Source: Isoetes taiwanensis
Taxonomy: Eukaryota; Streptophyta; Lycopodiopsida; Isoetales; Isoetaceae
Assembly (NCBI GenBank): GCA_021234155.1
Contig: JAJEKV010000001.1
Coordinates: forward strand, 32,686,177 to 32,750,176
Direction: 5' to 3'
DNA length: 64,000 nt
Shown here: positions 37,982-51,600 of the stretch, one piece after another
How the letters are laid out: each line of letters begins with the position of its first letter
Numbering within the stretch: position 1 is the stretch's first letter
Position numbers and translations under genes: made by a program
Notes under the pieces: model-generated
What the model was told of the DNA's origin: nothing
What the model saw: the letters and a program-made list of their open reading frames with translations, nothing else
The model's database searches: none

Positions 37982-38580
37982 TCAAGGACCCACAGGGCTT
38001 TGAAAGAGGACGCTATCTTCTTCAGTAACCACAATCTGGCAGTGGATTAAGTCAGTATCACAGCGAGCCCTTTCAACCTGAGAGACTATCTCTGGAGACA
38101 CCTCAACATGGAGGGAGGAACCTACAGCAGGGGTCACCTCTGCCGGTGTAACAAGGCAGTTACGAATTGAGAAAAAATTCGGAGTTGTTGATGTTGTGGA
38201 GCTGCTAGGGCTGGGATGATTGCTTTGAGGTCCGCGAGGTCGTTTCCCAGGCGACGGTGCCCCCCTCCTTTCGGACCTGGCAATGTCCCAGGTCGGGCCA
38301 CATCCAGGGAAGCTTGTCCTGCGTGCTTGATCCATCGTCACCGCTGTGCCTGATATGTTAATGCAAGAAAACACGTTTAGTCTAGCCCAGAAACATCCAA
38401 ATTAAGTTGAAGGAGACAACAGAAGCCAGCGCTTACCTGTGGCGCTTCGAGAGAGCTGATTAAGAATACTTCGGCTGTCACTAGAAGATAATGAACTCCA
38501 AATTTAAAGGAGAAGGGAATGATGGGTCTGGCGCGGCCTGGGCAAACCAGATTTCCAAAAAGCTTTGCCTTAAAGGCCAA
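37982..38580 (-). other. Unidentified frames, Ser/Pro-rich
   Basis: Two adjacent minus-strand frames (38377-38580 and 37982-38374). The second encodes 130 aa with a Pro/Ser/Thr-rich centre (GKRPRGPQSNHPSPSSSTTS). No family recognised. The position just 3' of the pogo relic would allow an accessory gene of that element, but nothing proves it. Confidence 0.25.
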
Positions 38581-39600
38581 ATTCTTCCACTGCAGCCGGA
38601 GCAGAGACGGTCCGAGCAGTTTAGGGGCGAATCGATTGAAGAATTAGGAAGGGTTTAAGCAGGTAAGCTGGAAATTCGGCAAAGGTGGGCCGGTATCCGT
38701 TACCCTAGGGCACGATAGCTGGCAACCATGAGGACGTAGGGGGGCCTCGGGTATGGCGAAAACGGTGTAAGCGTGAGGCCTTCATTGATGCACCGGTCCC
38801 CGATCATGGGAGACTGGCAGACGTACATAGTGTTAAGTGGCGTGTCAGGTGGCAAACTCGTCGAATCCATAAGGCTGGTGACGGCAGGCTCTGGCTATAC
38901 GCGAATGGGGCTATTAAAATCACGACGAGGGAGCCTAGACCTCCCCGGCTCACGATGCTATAACTTCTTAACCTTAGATATTCTGAGGAAATTTTGTTCT
39001 ACAATGCTGTAGTCCTGTTCATTAGGTATCCAACACACCTGGCGAACGTCTAAGCGCGCAAATGTATCTCCACTTACAAGAGTTTGCCTCTTAAGTGCGC
39101 GAAAGATGGCGACACTACCCTATCTTTCCTCCTCCGTTGGCTCTTCTCTCATTCCCCCTTTTTTTTACATTCTATTTTCTAAATTTTAACTTCTCTTGAA
39201 TTATCAATTGTCACATCATCCTTATGCCACGTGATCTCCTCTTTATTATTTAATATAATCTAAAGGTAGAAGTACAATACAATTTACATCACAGCATGTC
39301 TTTCAAACAGAATTCTTGCAAACTATCAAGACACTCAGGAAATGATTAGGTTGAAGCTAACCAAAACAGTGCAAGCATTTGCACATGCCAAATTTGAAGT
39401 GGAACTTCATCCTCAGGCCAAACATAGAAAAGCACATGCAACAAAAACGTGTAATTTAAGACCATAAGAAAGAACTGCCACAAAAAAACCCCCTTTTGTA
39501 GGCCAACTTTTGCCCAAATTGTACTAGACAGATGATTTTGGAACGTAATAATTGATGTCTTATAGGCTTAATATATACCCAAAGAACGAATGTTTTTTTT
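38581..39600. other. Region with no recognised gene
   Basis: The first 500 bp are richer in G+C than the surroundings but encode nothing recognised. The rest is AT-rich. Confidence 0.4.
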
Positions 39601-39629
39601 AGAAACAAATTTTATTGCTATCATTACAC

Positions 39630-39985
39630 ATTGCTATGTTCCTTAAGTATAATGAAACATACATAATTTGGTTTCTTGAACACATAAAAATTGCTAAGTT
39701 ATACAATTTTATTCTGAAGGCATGCTTACGAGGCTTTCAGAATGCAATTAATAGTATTTTTAACTCCATATCCTCACTCTCAAATTTAGCAACGTTGCTA
39801 CGTTCCTTAATTATAATGATATATACATAATATGGTTTCTTGAACACATGAAACCTTCATAAGTTATACAATTATTCCAAAGGCATGCTTATGAGGCTTT
39901 CAAAATGCAACTAATGGGCATTCTTTAACTCCATATCCGCACTCTCAAATTTAGCACTCCTCACTCTCAAATTTAGCAACGTGCT
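39630..39985. repeat. ~168-bp tandem duplication
   Basis: Two copies start near 39630 and 39797. Shared words include CTA(T/C)GTTCCTTAA, TGGTTTCTTGAACACAT, AAGTTATACAATT, AAGGCATGCTTA and ACTCTCAAATTTAGCA. The second copy ends in a further short repeat of CTCACTCTCAAATTTAGCA. It lies beyond the 3' end of the flippase gene. Confidence 0.7.
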
Positions 39986-40729
39986 GCCTATCTACAATTT
40001 TAGACCTTTTCTTGTTATAAATCTAACTTCATTTCATTCTTTATTTGCTTGAATTGAATTAAATTGCCCTTCGTAAAACAGTAATAAGTTTCTTGAGAAA
40101 TGTCTTCCCAACATCAAATCTTTATTTCAGGCTTAAAAAATAAACCTCGCTTTCTAATTGAAAGATATATTTCATGTTCTCGTCATAGAGTAGATCGATT
40201 AACCCATCCATAATTTTGAATTGTTATTTATAAGATAAATAGTATTTTTACGTCGAGAAATTCAAAAAAGTTCTCATTGACTTGAGCACTTTGTCATGCA
40301 TCTAATTTGGCCCAATGGTATCCAGCAATACATTATTCATTATCTCACTTAACAAGGTACAATTATTGAAGAAAAAAAGCTCTTTGAACTGTTTGCAATA
40401 TTGACATCTCAGAAAAAAGTATTTTGGTTCAACTCCGAGGGGTGCATAGAGCACTGGCTCTGCCGATATATATTATATTTTTTGCACCAGCTAACGTGGG
40501 CATAAGTTTGTGAAAAGGATGGGCAATTGAGAAACAAATAATAAACCTCCCAAATTTTGGGTTGTAATTGAGAACAGCTCTGACAAAAATGCTTATGAAT
40601 CATTATATTGTTAATCGTTGGTTTTGTTTCTCGTTTCACGAGATCATATTCATAACCCAGACCTTGTTATAGCTAATTGTATCAACAAAAATGTATAGCA
40701 CTGACCTATACCATGAACTAATGGTGCAT
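39986..40729. other. 3' flank of flippase gene
   Basis: Holds the presumed 3' untranslated region of the minus-strand flippase. No other feature seen. Confidence 0.4.
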
Positions 40730-43700
40730 TCACTTTCTCTCTTGCACTCGTAGCAGGAGTTTTCTTATCTTCGCCTCTACTCTAGCTGTAGTGCCTATGA
40801 GCGTGTGAAGAATAGCTTTTGCTTGTTCATTTATCCACATTTGTGGTTCCTTTTTGTCCTTCTGCATGTACTTGATCTCTTCAATAATCTGATGGTCCAT
40901 GGGTTTGAAGGCTTGTTGAAACACCATAAAGGCAAAATATGGAAGAAGACAGGCGGTAGTAACAACAATCGTCACGAGCCAATACTTAGGAGAAGGAGAA
41001 AGTACTTCAACAAAGAGCTTGTAAGCTGTACTTGAAATTGATGGTGTAATAAAGCCGTATACTATCAAAAAGACATACCATACTAAAATGCTTCCCCAAA
41101 TGCAGAAATGTTGAATCCAAGTGAAGTAAGTCATTACGAGAGAAATTTGGAACGTCAGCGTTGATACGATACAAGTATACATGCTTGTACCCACGACATC
41201 GATCCCTGCCGTTTGGCCACCATTACAAAATGCTTGTGTCTTGTAGATTCTTGCACCAACAAAGAAAGTTAAAATGGAGTTGTAAATGGCATTACAAATC
41301 CATCCCATAATATGAAACCAATTGAAAAACAAATTTGTTGGTCCTTGATGATAGAGAGCTGGAAACTGCATAAAGTAATAAAGTGATGAGAAAGCAATGA
41401 CAAATATCTTTACACAGACATGACACGGCCTTATTTAACCTGCAAGCACACTTGAGCTGTCACATCCTGTTCAAAGATGCCAAGAGCCAGGACGGGAAGC
41501 GACGTGAATGCAACATTGAACAAGGACATAGCCCAATCATTATACATGGCCTGTCCAGAAAATCTTGTATGGGCTTCGAAATAAAAAAGAGTTAACCCAA
41601 AAGTAAGGTTTTTATAAAAGAAGTAACAGACCTGCAAAAACATTAACACGCATTACATATTGTTAGCACCATCCTTTACCTTCATAAAAGAGTTAAAACT
41701 AAGGCTTTTATGAAAGAAGTAACAGACCCGCAAAACATTAATAAGCATTGCAAAATGTTAGCACCATCCCTTCCCTTTATATTTCTCTCCCAAAACGTAT
41801 CTTTTTAGGCATTATTGTTCTAAATTAGAAATATTTTTTATGTTATGTCTCGACATTTGATAAGAATTTAAGTGATTGCATTTGTTCATCATCACATGCA
41901 AAAAACACAATTGTTATATACCTGTGGAAGTTGAGGGACCAACATTCTTATTTGATCAGAATATATCAGTTAAGTTACAGAATGAGAAGATGAAACGCAT
42001 GAGGAAAGTTATATTCCGGTTTGGAGCGCAGTTAAGCTTTCTTGCAGAATAAATAGCAGGCAACTTCATGAGCTTTCATGTGCAGATTTAAAAGCAGAAT
42101 TCCCAGTAATCTGTTTTGAGAACTCCACATAGGACATACAGCACTTACCATTAAAGAGATTCGTTTATAACACCAATGTCCATGGACAAGAAGCAAATGT
42201 TCCAAAAACCGAAATTGAGCAATTGCAAAGTCACTAGCCATCACAGCCTGCATAAAGATAATTGGTTTTTATTTCGTAGCACAAGAACAAAGATAATTAT
42301 GCAAGACTTAAGTTCTGGAGAAAAGAGTATAACATTTCTCAATGTAGAAGATTATCCCTTATTTTAGTTTTAGGGCTAACTGATTCATAAATCAATAGAT
42401 GTTAGGATTCACAATGATGGAAATTATTCACCATATTTAATTACAAAGAAAACGTGTGCAGACATATTCATAGCAAGTCAAAGTACATGCTATCTGAAGT
42501 ACAATTTGCATACGCCAAAGTGACGTGTTTAAATTGCTCACCTGCATGCCCTCAACACCACTTATTCCAACACCAATGTCAGCTTCCTGAATCATTCCAA
42601 CGTCATTTGCTCCATCTCCAATTGCAAGGGTAACCTTCTGTGTGCTTTCCCTAACTAGCTTTGTTACCTACAAAACATAAACAATGGGATTAATACTAGT
42701 TGAACAAGATTGAATAGCATGTATTTATGTCATTATAGTACCAGAGCCTTTTGCTTTGGAGATACTCGACAGCATATGACGGAGGCACAATTGAGTGCAA
42801 GATGCAATAACTTGTCCTTAGAATTGGGTTGTAACCCAAACGTAAGTGCTTTTCCATCAATGATTAGTGCATAGGCAGCCTCAGGATCTGTTTCATTTTC
42901 AATTTGTTGTTGACCATCAACAATTTGTTGACAAATGACTTCATTTGCTGTCTGGACATGCCAATTGTATCATCATTTAGTTGATAGATTAGAAAGAGAA
43001 AGGAACCTTAAATGTCTATCTTTTGACCTTCGTAATGGTCTCGTTATCCATCGTAACCACTATCTGCTTCATTCCTTCTCTTAATAGACTGCAAGCGAAT
43101 CTGCAAATTGCAGAATAGAAAGTATTAGAGAGAGAATGCTTTTGTAAACATGCAGAGAACAGTTCGAAAACAACGGACCCAATATTAATTGCAGTCTCCA
43201 ACTTATCGCCTGTCAATACCCATATTTTAAGTCCAGCTTGAGCAAGCCTGTCAATGCATTCAGGAACCTGTGGTGTGCGTATACCAGTGAATAAGAAACA
43301 TTTTATAACATGAACAGTCAACAAGTTTCAAGAGCCTACTCCTTTCTGTAGCTTATCCTCCACTGCTGTTGCTCCAATAAGGATTAGATCCTTTTCTATC
43401 AATGCAGAAGCATCATCTAACAAAGACTCGCGCTCTGCACCAACAGTACTCTTTGCAGTTAAGAATACTGCCCTCCATTCGGAATACTCTGACTCAACTA
43501 ATTTACGATATGCTATTACCAAGGTCCGTAATCCAGCTTCCCCGTAACTTGTAAGGTGCTCTTTTGTTGCCTGTTCATATGCACGACCATTGTCTGCTAA
43601 CCGCTCAAACATAACACTGCAACCAGAAGCATGTAACCTCATTTTCATATGTCTTACCATACGGATGGAAGTAAATTATTTAGATAACACACCTGTCAGC

Positions 43701-45684
43701 ACCCTTGCAAAATAAAAACAGCTGTCCCTCTGAATCCCGGATGATTACAGACATCCTTTTTCTAGTGCTATTAAACTCGAGCAGATCAAGGATTTTGTAT
43801 TCCCTGTGCGATAAAGAAAAAACGTTATACATATTGCATGGATTGCCAGGCTCAGAAAGAAAACAGCTTGCCTGCATGAGAATTCTCTTACTGCTGGGTC
43901 AAATTCCTTCAAGTGCACGCTAGATTGCGTTCGTTTATAGAATTCAAAACCAAACTCCCTTGCAGCAGTTACAAATGCAGTTTCATCAGGCGACTCTGCT
44001 TCGTAATTTATAACCCCTGTTTCCTCATCTTCCTCAGGAATTGCAGTATGACAGACAGCTAAGATATGAAAGAACATGAGAATGTCGCCTGAGGCTTTCT
44101 CATTTATCCAGTTGCCATTCAGCAAGCGCTCATCATTGAAGCTGAAGTTTTTTATTTTAGGCTTTATACTTCCTGGTTGTTCATCCTCAATCCCAGAAGA
44201 AATTTCTTCCTGCTGGTGGCTTTTGCCGAGCCTAGATGATACAGCTCTTTCCACCTCACTAATGCCTCTACCATATTGGACACCGCAAATGGAACACTTT
44301 AAAAAGTCCATCACGTTACAGGTCAAAGTTCCAGTCTTGTCTGACAAGATGGTTTCAACCTGGCCAAGCTCTTCATTCAAGTTTGAGGTGCGCGCGTGTG
44401 CTGGCTTATCTGTCTGATCATGGAACATATGCAAATCTTGATTGATAAATTTTGCTTGCACAATTTTGACTACTTCAATAGAAACATACAAAGAAATGGG
44501 AATAAGATATCCATACAGTATGAGAGCTGTAACAAAGTGTAAGAAACTGCCAGGAGCGGGCCTAAACAAGGCACCGGTGCTATCAGGCCTTAGGTACCAG
44601 CTCAATGGCATGTCAATTTTTACAGAAACGCCAAAGACCACAGATCCTATAAAAGAAATTGACAGCAACAAAAGGAAAAGAACGTAAATAATTTGATCCA
44701 TCTTTCGTTCAATGGAACTTCGTTTTGAAGGTGGCTGAGTGGCATTTTGCATTACTTTTGTATCATGTCCACTGAAAATTACAACTCCATATATATAGTG
44801 AGTGTTCCGCAACTTCGAATCTCTAAGGAGAACCTGCTGGGCACTAAGGGACTCGACTTTGCCAGAGATCTCTATGCTCCCAATGAATGTATACAAATTA
44901 GGATTGGGGTCCTCACACTTTATAAACCCTCCAAACTTCGCAAATACACTGTCTGAATCTAATGCAGCTGTTGCTTCTAGAGACTTCCTTATTTTCAAAT
45001 TTGTTTCGCCATCAAGGTTCATAGTTTCTACATAGCAAATTCCATCTGGATAACTTGAAGAAAGCAGCAATAAATCAGCTGGGAAAAATGCATCCCTTTC
45101 TACCATCACCACGTCCCCTACATTGACATTCTCCCATTTCCTCAACTCAAATATCCCGTTACCAATGTGTACCCTTACTTGGCGACCATTAACTTCCATA
45201 TCCTGCCAAACTGAATAGCGCTAAGAATTACTACTTATGATAAAATCATCAAGTTATTGACCATAAAAAGCATTTTTCCAAGAAGTACCTGAGTATGTCT
45301 GCGCCAATCTTCATATCCTTCTTTGACAATGCTCAAACCCACCACAAAAACAAGGGGCGCGATAAGACTAAATGGAACAAAGGGCGTGAGCGGCGTCAGT
45401 GAAAGCGCAGCTGCAAAAAGGAAATACATATTGGCCACCCTACGGAACTGCTCAAACAGAGCTTTGGGAAGGAAGGTGACAGCATTGTATTTGGTGGTGG
45501 CTACATAATTGGAACAGTAGTGCTGCTGTTGGCTGTCTTGATTGCAATATACTTTGCGAGAGTAACCAGTGGCTTGGTCTGATAGTGTTTCCACTACGCC
45601 CACGTCTTCGAAGCATGCAAATGAATATAGATTGCTCCACCGAACTCGACATCTCTTTCTCTTTACTGCCATCCCCACCCTCAA
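40730..45684 (-). CDS. P4-type phospholipid-transporting ATPase (ALA flippase)
   Basis: Eleven exons with consistent phases give 1179 aa: 45289-45684, 43872-45202, 43693-43803, 43340-43616, 43179-43267, 43028-43100, 42742-42951, 42542-42667, 42149-42247, 41440-41631 and 40730-41365. P4 marks are all present: [10 protein letters not shown] (actuator loop), [12 protein letters not shown] in membrane helix 4, the phosphorylation site [12 protein letters not shown] in the nucleotide pocket, [12 protein letters not shown], and [19 protein letters not shown]. The C-terminus has the last membrane helices and a basic tail. Length and order match plant aminophospholipid ATPases, which move phospholipids to the cytosolic leaflet with a CDC50/ALIS partner. 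Intron 2 uses a GC-AG border (AG then GCAAGC at 43871). ATG at 45684 is chosen as the first in frame; ATG at 45672 is an alternative. No lesion seen. Confidence 0.93.
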
Positions 45685-48600
45685 TTCTCTCCAATCTCAA
45701 TGTAAAGGCAGTTTTTGTATTATGATTAAATGACAGTTACCTGACATCAAACATAATTGAGCAATGCTTTAACAACTAGAAAACCAAGAGCGGCAACTCC
45801 AGGTAGGTTTCTATTTATACTTCTTTATTCCAATTATCTAAATAAAAACATCGCCGTGAAACAAATCTAATGCTGCTCTAAATGTCAGGATAATTTCAAC
45901 TAGCTAGGGAAATCAATCAATCATTATTCCTTGTAATGTAGATATAAACATCCTTTGGCCTAATTATGTCGCTTTAAATATGCTTGGAATTAAAAAAACA
46001 TTTTCCCAAATGGATCACAATTTCGACCTGAAAGAAGCATTAATACTTTGCAATTTGCATGCAAGTAAAATGAAAAACAGCTCAGCCAAGCACAAAAGAA
46101 GTCGGATACAAATGTAAGGAAATGTGAAAATCTAAATCAACATTCTCCAAAACAACTTTCCAGCAAGACAGGGATTTAAACCCCATATAATCAATGACCA
46201 CTTTTGAACCCCATCTAATCCATGACCACTCAAGAGCTATGTTTTGTGAAGAGTGCAAACGTTTCACACAAATGCAAGAAAATGTGGAAATCTACATCAA
46301 CATTACCCTAAAACAACTTTCCAACAAAGCAGGGGTTGAACCCCATAGAATCAATGACCACTCAAGAGCTATGGTTCATGAAAAGTGCAAGCGTTTCACA
46401 ACTTCGACCTGAAATAAAACAGAACGATATTACTTGTGCAATTTGCATGCAAGAAAGGTTTGAAATAAATTATAGAACATGAACAGCTCAGCCAAGCACA
46501 AAAAGGGTCGAATAACAAATGTAAAGAAATGTGCAAAACTACATCAACCTTCGCCTTGAAATTGTATGCAGATATAACAATTTCAAGCAAAGCAGGGATT
46601 TGAAACCGATATAATCAATCACCATTCAAGAGCTATCTTTCATGAAAAGTGCCAAACGTTTAAGATGTGAAGCAGAGAATGTCATCATATCCCTGCAATC
46701 AGATCCCAAAGAACAGCAGAAAGTTGTTTGCTGCCTAGCCAAAACTGATGCAACCTAATCACAGTTAGGTTCAATTTGAGGTACAACACCAAGTATGCTC
46801 GCCCTAAAACCCATAGAAGTCATAGACTAGGCCAACATGTCTTTAGTTGGAAATGATGTTTAACAAAACACTTTGGAAACATGGTAAGCAAATTTGCAAG
46901 CATATAAAAATACGGTACTTCCGTGTTCCCTATTCCCACTGAACATGGTACAAAGGATTTGGTGCCAAATGGGAAGGTCAATCAGTGGCTTGTAGCCCGG
47001 CATAGAATGTGGAAGACACCTTATTTAATAAGCTGGATGTTTTCTGTGCATAAACCCCTACCTGTGAGCTACAGGTTTATGGTTATTTTCTGATTTTCCA
47101 TGTGCCAGCTGCTTCTCTTTTGCAGCATTCATTATCGCTGGGTCATTTTGAGTGGGATCATCCTTGTGAACCATTTTGAATGGGATCATCGACGATGGTA
47201 GCCCATAATGGTGGCTGTTGCCGCTGCCTCAGGAAGTCAGAAGCCTCATCAACGATTCCCAATACAAATGGCGAATATTTCTGCACAATCTGCTTGCTAG
47301 AAGATGGGCATATTTTATAAAGCTCAAGGAAAAACTAATGCATTGATCATGAAATCCTAGTCATTATTCTGATATAGTTAGAACCATACCGTTTGGCATC
47401 CTCAAGCCGGATGGCAGCTGCCAGGAGAAGCTGGCTTTGCGCCGAAATGAGATTTGTGACAAAAAAGCACGTAAATTGCAGGATCTACTTCCATGCTGAA
47501 GGAAGCGAATGCTCAAAAAAGGGGATATAAACCTAGATCAATTGCCCTGGATTCTGGCGATTGCAGAATATTGGAACCCTAATCTGGCGAACAAAATAAC
47601 GACGCTGAGCGCCACTCTACGTCCACGTGTCAAAACAATAGGCAATACAAGGCTGTCGCACACGGGGTTGCCCTTGTGATCTAGCACTTGCAATACTCTA
47701 TGTTAAACGCTAAAAACACTAGGAGTACTCTATGTTAAACGCTAAAAACACTAGGAGTAAGGCAGGCTTGGGGAATGGACGGGTTGGATTGAGTGTGTAC
47801 TTGGGTTAAGGTGGGGAGTTATTGTTGGTCGAATATGAAGGCATACTATCGCGTTTTTGGGGTATGCAATCCTTTGTTTGCTTGTTTGTTTGAGTCACAT
47901 GGACATTAGATTAAGAATCAAATTAGCGTTAGGTTTCATGGAGCAAGATTTTTTTTTATGCAAGTTTTTAGCAGGCTTGCCTAACCTCCCTTACAGCAAT
48001 TTCTGCAATTCTAGCTTGTCCATCTGTACTTCCACATCAACTGAATGCATTCCAAGCCGTTTGATTTTCTTATTTTCAAAACTACGGTTGTAGAAATTAG
48101 AAAAAACTAATAAAATAAGAGGAAGCAGGTCCTGTCGATCATCCTGCACCTCTGATTTCCAGTTCTGCCATTGTGTCGAATCCTCCATTGCGCCGAATCC
48201 TTTTTTCATGGCGTTCTCTAATATACAAAGACCAAGAAAATTCATTCTTCACCCTATTTCTGGCATTCTCTGCTTAGCCGCTCTTGGAACAAACATTGCC
48301 TCAAATCAATTCTGGAGCTCTAAAGGCTTTCGTTTACAACCAGTAAGTCATTTTTTCTTTTTCTGCACTGATCTGCAGCAGTTTGAAAAGATTTTGCTTG
48401 CTTCTTCCAGTCCATTTGGAGACCTACTAAATTCGCATCTTCCACACTCTGGAGCTCTAAAGGCCTCTGGTTCTAACTTGTAAGTGATTGAAACCTTATT
48501 TGTTCTTTGAGAATTGCTCTATTTAAAAGGAGTGAAGTGTTAGAATGTTGGAGTATGTATAATGGGCACACATGAAGAATGACTCTGTGGAAGAGTGCCG

Positions 48601-51600
48601 CAAGCCCATCAAAGGGCCGGTAGCTTAGTGGTAGAGTACTTGGCTTGCAAGCAAGAGGTCTTGGGTTCGATCCCCAGCCTGTCCACCCAATCATAGAAGG
48701 CCCATTTCTTAACATGGTATCAGAGCCATGGTCCCAAGTAAAGGGTGCTTAACTGCACCAGGATAGTTCCCAGTAGTGTAGGGGTGAGAATAAGCAAAGC
48801 TTGGCTAGTGGAAAGCCCAACTCCCACATTGGTGGAGTTGCCCCATGAGTGGGAGTTTGTGGATTGTGGTGAAGGTTGGAATGGATTGGTGTGCCCATTA
48901 AGGGGGAATGTTAGAATGTTGAAGTATGTATAATGGGCACACATGAAGAATGACTCAATGGAAGAGTGCCGAAAGCCCATCAAAGAGTCAGTAGCTCAGT
49001 GGTAGAGTACTTGGCTTGCACGCAAGAGGTCTTGGGTTTGATCCCCAGCCTGTCCACCCAATCATAGAAGGCTCATTTCTTAACATGAAGGACCATGCAT
49101 TGCAAAGATCTTTATATTCCATTATTTTAGAGTGCTCTGAGGCAGTTGTGACTTGTTGTAATTCTATATTTATAAGTTTTAGTTTTAGCGAAGCCATTTC
49201 ATACTTCCAGGCATGCATAGAATTCTGAAAGTTACGGTTTCTGGGGGTGTTTCTTGCAGCATACGACTAAGGAGATTAATCATCAGGTGAAAGAACAGGA
49301 AGAGTTCGACAAAGATATTGTGGTTTTGCCATTCATATTTCAGTATAAGCACATTGTATAAAACAATTGCAATATGTAAATATGGGGTAATTCTTCTGAA
49401 AAAAGATCTTGTTTATCTCGCTTGCAATCATAAGAGTACTCACAAACTGTGTAACGTTGTTGCAGGTAGAGAACACATCGGCCAAATGAAATGATGACTT
49501 TATGAGAATAGAAGCCATTTTGAAGCAGTTTGCCTACTCCTCTTACAGCATTTTGTGCAATTCTAACCTACCCACCTTGACTGCCACCTAGATCAAACTG
49601 AACTCAAGCTATTGGATCTACATATTTTTGTATCAATGTCTAGGAAATTAGAAAATAGCCAAAATTCCTTCTCTCCTCTTCCATGCTTCTTTCACTTCCG
49701 GTTCAGTGGTCGTGACGATTTGATTCATGCCTTCTGGAAGCTTCAGATGTAGTCGCGAGATGCGGTTCACAAAAGTAGCTTTTAAGCTTTCAGGCAAAGC
49801 ATTTGTTTATTTAACTGCATTCATGTGACAGTTTACGTGTTGTTAATGCTTGTGGAAAGTATAACAAGGATGCCAAATTCTTGTGTGGATGGCCACTCTA
49901 TTTGTGCAGTCTCCTCCAGCCAAAAACCAGTTGTAAGTACACTCTTCCAGTTACACTGTTACAATAGTGCTTTAATAGGGTTTTGTAAGGTTCCCAAGCA
50001 TGTGATAGTATTTTGTTAGTCTTAATTTATTGCAATGGGGCACAATGAACTTATTAACGGACAAATCTATATCTGCTTATAAGCTAAGGTGTTTTCTTAA
50101 ACCATATTGTATCGTCTCTGCCAATTGCTTTTGAGTTCTTGGTCGAAGTAGCATTGGTTCCTTCTATCGCCATATCCATCAACCTGATTCCGTGACAATT
50201 TCGGCCTAGTCCAAGCTTTCAAGGACAACATACTGACATCTTGCATTATGTTGGAAGCAAAGATCATGTTCAAGTGTATTTCCTTAGCGTTTGGCAGCTG
50301 GTGCAATAGATGGGCACACATATCCTAGAATTGCAATAGCCAACCAGATCCTTAGACTTTATGTGTAGCTTCCTGCAGCTAGATATTTCGTACACAATTT
50401 CAGAGCCCGATGACATTTCGGTCTCCATGCTGTATGTACCTCCTAATAATTCATGTTGTAGTAGCTTGCTAAATTCAAAACTGCCATTCTTCTTTAACCA
50501 TTTCGTGTTACTGTCCTTTGCCTCATCCTCAATCTGTGCTTGATCACATCCTATATATTCAAACGTCGAGCAAGTGCACTTCTCGGCTAGTTTTCCTGTG
50601 AGCATGGGCATTGCTGTGTCAAGCTGCTGGTTTAATAATTCTAACTTCTCGAACTTTGGATCAAGCTCTTCGCATTTCTTTTCAGCTCCTTCTATGAGGA
50701 CCGTAGCTTCTGCCAGTCTCTCTTCGTAGCCTTTGGCATCTAATTTGTCCAAGATGTCATCCAAATTAGTCAAATCTGTATGATGAGTAATATTTACATC
50801 GGGCTGATCCGTATTTACTTAGTCATCCTGTACATTGTTTTCTTCCTCCACATGGGGGCTTGGCTTGGCCATCTTCTCCAAGGTCTGTTACAAAATTCAG
50901 TTTGTGTTTTTTGATCATGTGCTTCGCATCATATCACGGGGTGGATACATTTATGAATAGGGAATCATGACATCACGATTAAAGTAGAAGCACAGAAGGG
51001 GACAATGGCATCGTTTAAGAGGTTCTGGGATTAGCTCCTGGCACTTTTACAGTACTAAGTCCAAGGAAATTAGATCTTCAATGCAAAAAGTTTATAAGCA
51101 GATATTAGATAGAGACATCGGAAATGGTACTGTGAGCCAAGGAAAGGAGATTTTGACAATGTCACATATCAGCTTTCTATGGCATCTTCTTGTGCAAAAG
51201 GGTTATAAGCAAATATTCCAGAACAACCCACTTAACCACCATAGACAGAGACATCGAAAATGGTACCGTGTGCCAAGGAAAGGACTTTTTGCCCAATGTC
51301 ACATACCAGCTTCCTGTGACAATCGTACAAATCGATATTAAACTCGTATGTACAAACATGGTCATCACAAGGATGCAAAAGGTAGTTGCATGAAGAAAGG
51401 TCTGAAGCAACTTTCTAGTTGCAAAAGTTTAGAGACATATATTTTTACTGAGTGAGCTACCATCACTTCTTGAAAACATCCTCTTGCGTCTTCTTCATAT
51501 AGTTAGAAGTCCAGGTGGTTCTGAAACCTTCCAGATCCTACATATATGTGCAACACTTGCGCATCCTTTGCAATGATGCAAACTTGACCGTTGATTTACA